In this document: in pieces, positions 23,721-29,485 of the stretch
How the letters are laid out: each line of letters opens with the position of its first letter
Numbering within the stretch: position 1 is the first letter of the stretch
Assembly (NCBI GenBank): GCA_035550075.1
Contig: DASZQG010000075.1
Location: forward strand, 1 to 29,485
Length of the DNA: 29,485 bases
Direction of reading: 5' to 3'
Source of the DNA: AWTP1-13 sp035550075
GTDB lineage: Bacteria; Pseudomonadota; Alphaproteobacteria; Rhizobiales; Hyphomicrobiaceae
Notes under the pieces: generated by a model
Databases searched by the model: none
Told to the model about the DNA's origin: nothing
The model's input: the letters and a program-made list of their open reading frames with translations, nothing else
Position numbers and translations under genes: made by a program

Positions 23721-24788
23721 ATGGGACAGGGACAGACAGCGATCGTCGTCGGCGCGCTGGGTGTTATCGGCCGTTACATCGTCGAGGATCTGCTGCAGCG
23801 CGACGACTGGTCCGTCATCGGCATTTCGCGCCGGCAGGCGCCGGAGGGTCCGCGCTACCGGCACATCGCCGTGGACCTGCTCGACGCGCGCCAGGTTGAG
23901 AGCCGGTTGGCGCCTCTGACCAACGCCACACACATCTTCTACGCCGCCTTCCAGGCGGCATCCGGCGCGGCGGCCGGCTATGCCGCCAACATCGCACCCA
24001 ACCGCGACATGCTGGTCAACGCGGTGACCGCAATCGGCCAGGCGTCGGGTGCGCTGCGCCGGGTGGTTCTCGTCACCGGCACCAAGTACTACGGGTCGCA
24101 CCTCGGCCCCTTCAAGACACCGGCGCGCGAGAGTGATCCGCGCCACATGCCGCCCGACTACTACTTCGATCAGGTCGACTGGCTCACCGCCTATCAACAG
24201 GGAAAGCCTTGGGATTGGGTGGAGCTGCGGCCGCAGACGCTGTGCGGGTTTGCGCCCGGCACGCCGATGAGCATCCTGCCGGCCATTGCCGTCTATGCCG
24301 CCATCAGCAAGGAGCTGGGCCTCCCGCTGCGCTTTCCGGGCAAGCCGGGCGCCTATGCGTCCATCTACCAGGTCACCGAGTCCGCGCACTTCGCCAAAGC
24401 CGCTCATTGGGCTGCGACTGAGCCGCGCTGCGGTCTTGAGGCCTTCAACATCACCAACGGCGACTATTTCCGCTGGCGCAACGTCTGGCCGCGGTTCGCC
24501 GAGGTGTTCGAGATGGCCGCCGGCGATCCGCAAACCATCAGCCTGACACAGCACATGGCGGACAAAGGGGACCTCTGGCGCAGGATGACGGCGAAGTATG
24601 GGCTTCGCCCAATTCCCTATGAGCAGCTCGTGGCCTGGCCTTTTGCCGACTACGTCTTCGGCTGCGACTGGGACGTGATGTCGGACGTCACCAAATCGCG
24701 GCGCTTCGGCTTCCACGATGTCGTCGACAGCGAGGAAATGTTCGTTCGGTTGCTGCGCCGCTTCCGGGAGGAACGGATCGTTCCCTAG
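23721..24788 (+). CDS. PRISE-type SDR reductase (progesterone 5-beta-reductase/iridoid synthase-like)
   Basis: This 355-residue extended SDR resembles the PRISE enone reductases, which reduce C=C bonds next to a carbonyl using NADPH. The glycine motif GALGVIG is at 11-17, with Ser36-Arg37-Arg38 (GISRRQ) for NADPH binding. The family segments are VTGTKYYG (118-125, with Lys122 as the likely catalytic Lys), PDYYFDQVDWL (145-155, with the likely catalytic Tyr at 147 or 148), WDWVELRPQTLCGFAPGTPMS (165-185) and a C-terminal SRRFGFHDVVDSEEMF. These motifs are characteristic, but the natural bacterial substrate is unknown. It follows cysC by five bases, so the pair is an operon. Its TAG directly abuts the convergent stop of the Rieske gene. 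Confidence 0.87.
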   Translation: MGQGQTAIVVGALGVIGRYIVEDLLQRDDWSVIGISRRQAPEGPRYRHIAVDLLDARQVESRLAPLTNATHIFYAAFQAASGAAAGYAANIAPNRDMLVNAVTAIGQASGALRRVVLVTGTKYYGSHLGPFKTPARESDPRHMPPDYYFDQVDWLTAYQQGKPWDWVELRPQTLCGFAPGTPMSILPAIAVYAAISKELGLPLRFPGKPGAYASIYQVTESAHFAKAAHWAATEPRCGLEAFNITNGDYFRWRNVWPRFAEVFEMAAGDPQTISLTQHMADKGDLWRRMTAKYGLRPIPYEQLVAWPFADYVFGCDWDVMSDVTKSRRFGFHDVVDSEEMFVRLLRRFREERIVP

Positions 24789-25205
24789 TCACTTCGTCTC
24801 GATGACGACGTAGGTGTCTTCCACCGTTACCGGAAACGTCTCCGCGGTATACGGCCCCTGGACCAGAGACGCACCCTGCTCCACCGAAACGGCGTAGTTC
24901 ATGAGGCGCAGCCGCTTCGGATCGCACCAGGAGCGGCCCGTGCGCAGGTCGAATTCCCAGTTGTGCCAGGGGCAGCGGATGATCTCGCCGGGCCGGCTGT
25001 AGCGGTAGCTTCCGGGGACGGAAGATTCGACGAGCCCCGTCAGCTTGCCCTGCGAAAGGCTGCCGCCCTTGTGCGGGCACTTGTCGGAGAGCGCGAACAG
25101 TTCGCCGCCAACGTTGAAAACAACGATGTCACGGCCCGCGACGTGCACAAGCTTGCGCGACCCGGGCGGAATGTCCGTGGCTCTGGCAACCACGTGGCGG
25201 GGCAT
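24789..25205 (-). CDS. Rieske [2Fe-2S] ferredoxin-type protein
   Basis: This 138-residue soluble Rieske protein has Cys43-Pro-His45 (CPHKGGSL) and Cys78-Pro-Trp-His81 (CPWHNWEF), the two halves of the cluster site. It has no membrane helix and no catalytic oxygenase domain, so it is an electron carrier or a small partner subunit, not a full oxygenase. A C-terminal extension of about 40 residues follows the cluster domain. I start at ATG 25205, whose A is shared with the amidohydrolase stop (TAATG), so translation is coupled. The frame is open further upstream inside the amidohydrolase, but that part is not family-like. It is the last gene of the amidohydrolase-amidohydrolase-Rieske trio. Its partner oxygenase or reductase is not in the window. 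Confidence 0.9.
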   Translation of the reverse strand: MPRHVVARATDIPPGSRKLVHVAGRDIVVFNVGGELFALSDKCPHKGGSLSQGKLTGLVESSVPGSYRYSRPGEIIRCPWHNWEFDLRTGRSWCDPKRLRLMNYAVSVEQGASLVQGPYTAETFPVTVEDTYVVIETK

Positions 25206-26335
25206 TATGCGAGCCTGTAGACCGCGCGCGCGTTGGCGGTGAGGATCTGCTCGTAGCGCTGGCGGGGGACTTCCGGCGGAAACGCGCGGAAGGGATCGTC
25301 GAAATCCCAATGCGGATAGTCGGAGGCGAACAGCAGTCGGTCCCAGCCGACCCATTCCATGACGTCGAGCACCTGCCGGCGTTCCTGCGGCTCCTCCATC
25401 GGCTGGGTCGTGACCCAGATGTGCTCGCGGATGTACTCTGAGGGGCGCCGCTTCAGATGGGGCACCTCTCCGCGCATCCGCTCAAACAGCTTGTCGAGGC
25501 GCCAGGACAGGGCGGGAAGCCACGCAAATCCACCCTCGATAATGGCCACCCTGAGCTTTGGGAAGCGCTCGAAAACACCCTCGAGAACCAGGCTCGTGAC
25601 GACCGTCTGGCACGACGTCGAATGTCCTGCGCCCTCCTCGACGTAGTAGGAAGGCCAACCGGCGCCGGTATAGGGATGCCCGCTGGCGCCGAACACATGC
25701 AGACCGACCGGCAGATTGTACTGCTGGGCTGTCTCATAGATGGGCCAGTAGCGCCGGTTGCCGGCCGGTTCAGACGTACGCGTCAGCATGAACACCTGCG
25801 CGTAGGCGGGGTCGGATGCGCAGCGTTCGATCTCGCGCGATGACGCGGCGCCGTCCTCGTAAGGCACGACGATGGAGGCGCGCAACCGCGGTTCGGGCCG
25901 GGTGAAGGCCTCGCGCTGCCAGTCGTTGACGGCAGAGGCCAGCGCGGCAGCGAAATCGAGATTGAGCTCGCTCTGCCCGGTGACGCCCAGCGGGCCAAGT
26001 ATCCCAAACTCGATTCCGTACGCATCGAGATACTGCTTGCGGATGAGATCGAGATCGCTGCCCGGCATGCCGCCGCGCTCTGGCCAGGCGTCGCGCCGGC
26101 AGGCGCGCGGCGCCGCCTTCGGGTAGGGCTCGAAGCTCATGCCGTGGCGGCGCCTCGTGCCGTAGGTCTGGAGGTACTCCCACCAGCGTGCCGGCAGGTA
26201 AGGCTTCAGGTCGGCCAGGGTGCGAGGCGCGGGATGCACGTCGCCATCGATCACCTTGAGACGGGTCTTGGCCTCTGAGGCTGAGGTGTCTGACTCGTTC
26301 TCAAGCGGTGGCGCCAAGGGCGTCTCAAGCATCAT
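25205..26335 (-). CDS. Amidohydrolase-2 family metal-dependent hydrolase/decarboxylase (second of a pair)
   Basis: This 376-residue TIM-barrel protein belongs to the amidohydrolase-2 (ACMSD-like) group, which includes hydrolases and non-oxidative aromatic decarboxylases. Likely metal ligands are Asp30/Asp32/His34 (IDGDVHP, in place of the usual HxH), His213 (PVGLHVFG) and Asp339 (FASDYPHWDF), with His342 nearby. An Arg/Ser/Asp-rich N-terminal extension of about 25 residues precedes the barrel. It is clearly paralogous to the upstream gene: both share GAGWPSYYVE/GSGWPSYYIE, RYWPIYE and the SDYPHW/TDFPHW motif. Its ATG overlaps the upstream stop (ATGA), and its stop overlaps the Rieske start (TAATG). 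The substrate is unknown; a carboxylated or ring-derived compound is an inference from the family. Confidence 0.88.
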   Translation of the reverse strand: MMLETPLAPPLENESDTSASEAKTRLKVIDGDVHPAPRTLADLKPYLPARWWEYLQTYGTRRRHGMSFEPYPKAAPRACRRDAWPERGGMPGSDLDLIRKQYLDAYGIEFGILGPLGVTGQSELNLDFAAALASAVNDWQREAFTRPEPRLRASIVVPYEDGAASSREIERCASDPAYAQVFMLTRTSEPAGNRRYWPIYETAQQYNLPVGLHVFGASGHPYTGAGWPSYYVEEGAGHSTSCQTVVTSLVLEGVFERFPKLRVAIIEGGFAWLPALSWRLDKLFERMRGEVPHLKRRPSEYIREHIWVTTQPMEEPQERRQVLDVMEWVGWDRLLFASDYPHWDFDDPFRAFPPEVPRQRYEQILTANARAVYRLA

Positions 26336-27393
26336 GACGGCCTCCCGAGACGGGAATAGGTAGCGAGCGGATTGTCGATCAGTATCTTGCGCCGCAGCGA
26401 GGCGGAGAGGCCCGGCGGCAGCATGTCGGTGCCCTCGAACTGCCAGTGCGGGAAGTCCGTCGAAAAGAGGAGCATCTCGTCGGATTGCAGCTGATCCATG
26501 AGGCGACCAATGTGCGCCGCCGAGGGCGGCGCGTCAAACGGCTGTACGGTCAGCCGTACGTGGTCGCGCACGTAGTGCTCCGGCGGCCGGTCGATCCAGG
26601 GCACCTCGTTGCGCACGCCCCGCCAGAACTTGGAAAGCCGCCAGAGATAGGGCGGCAGCCAGGTCACGCCGGACTCGAGCAACACCACCTTGAGCTTGGG
26701 GTATTTGACGAACACACCCTCGCAGATCAGGCTGCCGAGTTGCGTATGGAATCCGAGGGATTGCGCGGCATAGTCCTCGATGTAGTAGCTGGGCCAGCCG
26801 GAACCGGTAACCGCGTGATGGTAGCTGCTGCCCGCATGTATGCCGATGACGAAGCCGTGCCGCTCCGCCGCCTCGTAGATCGGCCAATACCTCGATTTGC
26901 CAAGGGGGTCCTCGCCCATCACCGGCAACAGGACTTGCACGAACCGGCGGTCATCGGCGCGGCGCTCGATCTCCTCGACCGCGCGCTGCGGCGACTGCAG
27001 CGGCACAAGCATCGACCCACGCAGCCTCTCATCGCGAGACAGCCACTCGGCGGCGAGCCAGTCGTTCAGCGCCCGGGCAAACGCCGCGGCAAGATTTTCA
27101 TCCCGGAAGGATTGTATCGGGAAGAGGCAATTGCAGACGCCGTGCGCCAACCGCAGTGGATCCAGCAAAGCCTTGGCCACGCTCGCCGGCTCCGCATCGG
27201 CCGCGGACTTGCGCCAGTCGGAGCGCACAGTCAGCGGCGCATTCGGAGGATAGGAAATCGATTCCCACGCATCGATGCCGCGCACTTCCACGATGTCGCG
27301 CCAGAGATCGTCCATGTAAGCGCCCAGCGCGCGCGGGGAGGGCGCGCGCGGGTGCAGGTCGCAATCGATGGCGCCGGAAAAGGTCTCGGTCAA
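26332..27393 (-). CDS. Amidohydrolase-2 family metal-dependent hydrolase/decarboxylase (first of a pair)
   Basis: This 353-residue amidohydrolase-2 family protein has likely metal ligands Asp10/Asp12/His14 (IDCDLHP), His186 (VIGIHAGSSYHH) and Asp313 (FSTDFPHWQF). It is the first gene of the trio. The start must be TTG at 27393: no ATG or GTG exists in frame between the upstream stop (27432-27430) and this codon, and the next ATG would remove the metal-binding DCDLH. AAAGG seven bases upstream supports it. It is paralogous to the next gene, which overlaps it by ATGA. No good promoter is visible in the 78 bases before it, where the VanX-like gene ends on the same strand, so read-through from that gene is possible. 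Confidence 0.88.
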   Translation of the reverse strand: MTETFSGAIDCDLHPRAPSPRALGAYMDDLWRDIVEVRGIDAWESISYPPNAPLTVRSDWRKSAADAEPASVAKALLDPLRLAHGVCNCLFPIQSFRDENLAAAFARALNDWLAAEWLSRDERLRGSMLVPLQSPQRAVEEIERRADDRRFVQVLLPVMGEDPLGKSRYWPIYEAAERHGFVIGIHAGSSYHHAVTGSGWPSYYIEDYAAQSLGFHTQLGSLICEGVFVKYPKLKVVLLESGVTWLPPYLWRLSKFWRGVRNEVPWIDRPPEHYVRDHVRLTVQPFDAPPSAAHIGRLMDQLQSDEMLLFSTDFPHWQFEGTDMLPPGLSASLRRKILIDNPLATYSRLGRPS

Positions 27394-27471
27394 AGGCGCG
27401 CCTTTGCGTCTCGGGCTTGATGGACAACTCTAGTCGATTGGCCGGAAAATGGCCATGTGCGGCGCGCGTCC

Positions 27472-28308
27472 CTAGTGCTTCGCGCCCGTGGTCTGCGCCA
27501 CGATCGGCACGTCGAAGGCCGGCCCGCCGCCCGAGGGCTCATAGGTGAAGTGCCACCATTCCCGCCAGTAGTTGAGAAATCCCTGGCGCGCCATGGCGTC
27601 GACCAGCGTCTGCCGCCAGCGCCGCTGGTCGGCTGTCAGTCCGGAGGCCCGGGTGTGGCTGCGGACATCGAAACAGTCGAAGCTGGTGCCCATGTCGACC
27701 TCGTCTCGCGTTCCCCGCAGGCCGGCCGGGTCTGTGCATGAACCGCGCGCGGTCCGTCCACCGCTCTCGCCTTTTCCCGACTCGCCAGGTTCGGCAATCG
27801 TCAGATCGACCGCGGTTCCACGCGAATGGATGGAATGCCGGGCGATATACCCCAGCCCCACGAGCTGTCGCTTCTCGAGCCGAGGATAGAAAAACTTTGT
27901 CGGTGGAGAGGAATTCGGATCGTCAGCCCACGACATGAAGGCGCGCACTGCCCGTAGCGGACGATAACAGTCGAAGACCTTGAGTGTCAGCTTGCGGGCG
28001 GCGAGCTCCTTCTGCACCCGCGCCAGTGCCTCCGCTGCGGGGCGCGTCAAGATGCACTCGGCCGCTCCGTACCCCGGCACCGGCCGTCCCGTGAAATTGT
28101 CGGCCCCGGCATAGCGCATATCCTGCAGGATTTCCGGCGCTATGGCGCGGAGATAGACGAGGGAGCCGGGCAGGTCCTGCGCCGACGCGCCACCGGCGCC
28201 AGCAAAAGCCCACACCAAGGCAAGACATGCCATCGCCACCGCGGCGCGGCACCCCGAATATTTTTCCGATAGCGCGGCGGATACGGCCATCGCAGAACGA
28301 AAATGCAT
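27472..28308 (-). CDS. Periplasmic D-alanyl-D-alanine dipeptidase, VanX/DdpX-like
   Basis: This zinc dipeptidase of family M15D, 278 residues, cleaves D-Ala-D-Ala in relatives. A signal peptide (MACLALVWAFAGAGGASA, cleavage near residue 43) predicts a periplasmic enzyme, unlike cytoplasmic VanX. Zinc ligands are His161 and Asp168 in SIHSRGTAVDLT and His253 in EWWHF, with Glu250 as the catalytic base. Arg116 in DCYRPLR matches VanX Arg71. It is longer than VanX (about 200 residues) because of the signal peptide and an insert of about 35 residues after the HxxxxxxD motif, rich in Gly, Arg and Glu, with a Cys. ATG 28308 is chosen; 28290 and an upstream 28377 are possible. A role in recycling murein dipeptides rather than vancomycin resistance is likely, since no vanA or vanH is near. 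It is divergent from the glycan-binding gene. Confidence 0.9.
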   Translation of the reverse strand: MHFRSAMAVSAALSEKYSGCRAAVAMACLALVWAFAGAGGASAQDLPGSLVYLRAIAPEILQDMRYAGADNFTGRPVPGYGAAECILTRPAAEALARVQKELAARKLTLKVFDCYRPLRAVRAFMSWADDPNSSPPTKFFYPRLEKRQLVGLGYIARHSIHSRGTAVDLTIAEPGESGKGESGGRTARGSCTDPAGLRGTRDEVDMGTSFDCFDVRSHTRASGLTADQRRWRQTLVDAMARQGFLNYWREWWHFTYEPSGGGPAFDVPIVAQTTGAKH

Positions 28309-28343
28309 GAGACCGTGAACTCGAACTGGAAGGAGGCCAATTC

Positions 28344-28373
28344 TTGTCAGCCGCCCGCTTGGGCGTCTATGGT
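28344..28373 (+). promoter_or_regulatory. Candidate promoter of the discoidin-like gene, with an inverted repeat in the spacer
   Basis: TTGTCA (28344-28349) and TATGGT (28368-28373) are 18 bases apart, giving a start near 28380 and a leader of about 35 bases before the ATG at 28415. The spacer contains CGCCC (28352-28356), a 4-base gap and GGGCG (28361-28365), a short inverted repeat that could bind a regulator. Confidence 0.35.
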
Positions 28374-28414
28374 TCATGGGGCCGCGATGGTCGCAAACGG
28401 TTGGGGATTGGGGG

Positions 28415-29092
28415 ATGGCGAAACATGGCGGCGCGTTCGGCCTGTTAGCCCTCGGCCTGTGTCTTGCGCCGCTGAGCCCAGTCGCCGGCCAGCAGCCGCG
28501 CTGTTTCTTCCTTGAATGCGCCCCCGGCGATGCAACCGCCCCCGTTCCTCAGAAAACCGTCCCGCAGCAGCAGGCATTCTCGGTCGGCCCAGGCCCCAAG
28601 CCCGCGCCGTCCCTGCACGCGCCGAGGCCGCGGTCGGCGACCGAAGTCTGCGAGGCTGCGGCCGGGTTCGACTACTGCGGCAGCTCGGTTCTCGCTCCCC
28701 AGTACGGGTTCAACTACCTGCCCTCGAACATGACCGACAACCGCCTCGACACCGCCTGGGTGGAAGGCCACCCGGGAGATGGCATCGGCGAATGGGTGGT
28801 CGTCGACTTCGGCCGCGAGCGGCGTTTCGCGGGGTTTGAGATCCTCAACGGCTATCACAAGAACGCCAACCTGTTCAAAGCCAACAACCGGGTGCGGGAT
28901 CTGGAGATGATCCTGTCCAACGGCTACCGGCAAATCATCACCCTCCAGGATGCGTCCGGGCCCCAGCGCGTCAACGCCGAGACCGGCGGCATTCCTGCCA
29001 CCTGGGTCCAGCTCAAGATCAAGTCCGTCTATCCCGGCACCAAGTACAAGGACACGGCCATCACCGAGCTTCGCATTCTCACTTCGGATTGA
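28415..29092 (+). CDS. Secreted discoidin/NADase-type glycan-binding domain protein
   Basis: This exported protein of 225 residues has a signal peptide (MAKHGGAFGLLALGLCLAPLSPVAG), a Pro/Gln/Ala-rich linker (about 40-85) and one C-terminal beta-sandwich domain. The domain carries NMTDNRLDTAWVEGHPGDGIGEWVVVDFG, the hallmark of the discoidin-like module that binds glycans next to NAD glycohydrolases and in many small bacterial exported proteins. FEILNGYHKNANLFKANNRVRDLEM and a closing TAITELRI follow. Two cysteine pairs (CFFLEC, and C...C near EVCEAAAGFDYC) may form disulfides. No catalytic motif is visible, so it is probably a sugar- or cell-wall-binding protein. It is divergent from the VanX-like gene, and the Tat-type gene begins four bases after its stop. 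Confidence 0.82.
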   Translation: MAKHGGAFGLLALGLCLAPLSPVAGQQPRCFFLECAPGDATAPVPQKTVPQQQAFSVGPGPKPAPSLHAPRPRSATEVCEAAAGFDYCGSSVLAPQYGFNYLPSNMTDNRLDTAWVEGHPGDGIGEWVVVDFGRERRFAGFEILNGYHKNANLFKANNRVRDLEMILSNGYRQIITLQDASGPQRVNAETGGIPATWVQLKIKSVYPGTKYKDTAITELRILTSD

Positions 29093-29095
29093 ACA

Positions 29096-29485
29096 ATGCT
29101 GCCGATTTCGCGACGCGCCTTGCTGGCGGGATTCGCCGCCTGCGGCTGCACCCAGTCCGTCGGCTCCAGCGCCTGGGCGCGCAGCCTCAGCGATGCCAAG
29201 GGCTGCATCCTGCTAGAGGGCGACTACGGCCTGATTGCCGGACGCAAGCTTGCGCTTGGCCAGACGCTGAGCAACGCCGCAGCGAAGAATTCCGCTGCCG
29301 GCGACTCCATGCGTCGCACCACCAACAACCCGGAACTCGACCGGGCCCTCGATCGCGCGTTGAAGCGGCTGGCAGATACGTTCGGCATCTTCCCCGGATT
29401 CGGCTTCTACGACGATTTCGACGGGCCGAACGCGCGCGCTCTGCGCAAAGACCTCGTTCCGCACACCAGGGGCACCGTCCTTTTC
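29096..29485 (+). CDS. Exported protein with Tat-like signal, cut by the window end
   Basis: The ATG at 29096 opens a frame that remains open through 29485, giving 130 residues with the C-terminus outside the window. The N-terminus MLPISRRALLAGFAACGC has the SRRALL twin-arginine pattern, a hydrophobic segment and Cys15/Cys17, so it could also be a lipoprotein. A later segment, DRALDRALKRLADTFGIFPGFGFYDDFDGPNA, recalls the start of some exported peptidase-like proteins, but no HExxH or other catalytic motif is in view. I do not assign a function. It is four bases after the glycan-binding gene and probably cotranscribed with it. Confidence 0.75.
   Translation, partial: MLPISRRALLAGFAACGCTQSVGSSAWARSLSDAKGCILLEGDYGLIAGRKLALGQTLSNAAAKNSAAGDSMRRTTNNPELDRALDRALKRLADTFGIFPGFGFYDDFDGPNARALRKDLVPHTRGTVLF

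Noticed and set aside
27439..27455. TGGCC-7-GGCCA hairpin downstream of the VanX-like gene
   Set aside because: The stem is only 5 bp and no T-run follows, so it is too weak to call a terminator.
1..29485. CRISPR arrays, tRNAs, rRNAs, insertion sequences, prophage, toxin-antitoxin or phage-defence genes
   Set aside because: I looked on both strands and saw no direct-repeat array, tRNA-like cloverleaf, transposase, integrase, or known defence or toxin motif. Gene content and composition appear uniform.

Overview
The window is GC-rich, tightly packed bacterial DNA, almost certainly from an alphaproteobacterium and probably from the Hyphomicrobiales (Rhizobiales). The reasons are an SRP RNA (ffs) directly upstream of dnaX-ybaB-recR, a divergent kdsB-pheA / membrane-anchored cytochrome c (CycM-type) pair, a five-gene Yej-type peptide transporter with two binding proteins, and a Rhizobiales-like DnaX that has lost most of its zinc ligands. 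I found no tRNA, rRNA, insertion sequence, prophage, CRISPR array or plasmid gene. The region reads as ordinary chromosome, and no stretch of more than about 300 bases lacks a gene.

Layout. 1-98 is the 3' end of an unidentified gene followed by a hairpin. 201-815 is a beta-class glutathione transferase whose end overlaps a convergent SDR dehydrogenase (805-1593). Next on the minus strand is the replication/repair block dnaX-ybaB-recR (4485 down to 1672), preceded by the SRP RNA (4630-4536) with a good sigma70-type promoter. Divergent from it are nudC (NADH pyrophosphatase) and a pair made of an OpgC-type membrane acyltransferase and an exported SGNH-like protein joined by an ATGA overlap. On the minus strand follow another SDR, prephenate dehydratase (pheA) and kdsB, with a membrane cytochrome c facing the other way.

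11102-18807 is an oligopeptide ABC transporter operon: two paralogous binding proteins, two permeases and a double ATPase, preceded by a leader that can fold over its own Shine-Dalgarno sequence. A GhrA-like 2-hydroxyacid reductase follows. On the minus strand, marR-emrA-emrB is a drug or acid efflux operon with a palindromic operator at its start. On the plus strand, an APS kinase (cysC) is coupled to a PRISE-type reductase. On the minus strand, two paralogous amidohydrolases and a Rieske ferredoxin form a translationally coupled trio that looks catabolic. The window ends with a periplasmic VanX-type D-Ala-D-Ala dipeptidase, divergent from a secreted discoidin/NADase-type glycan-binding protein and a truncated Tat-type exported protein.

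The items most worth a second look are the SD-sequestering leader of the peptide transporter (11021-11089), the SGNH protein that seems to lack the catalytic histidine next to OpgC, the duplicated binding protein, the amidohydrolase-amidohydrolase-Rieske cassette with a TTG start, and the MarR palindrome with a possibly leaderless transcript. I did not find a clearly new multi-gene system. All functions are read from sequence motifs without database searches.
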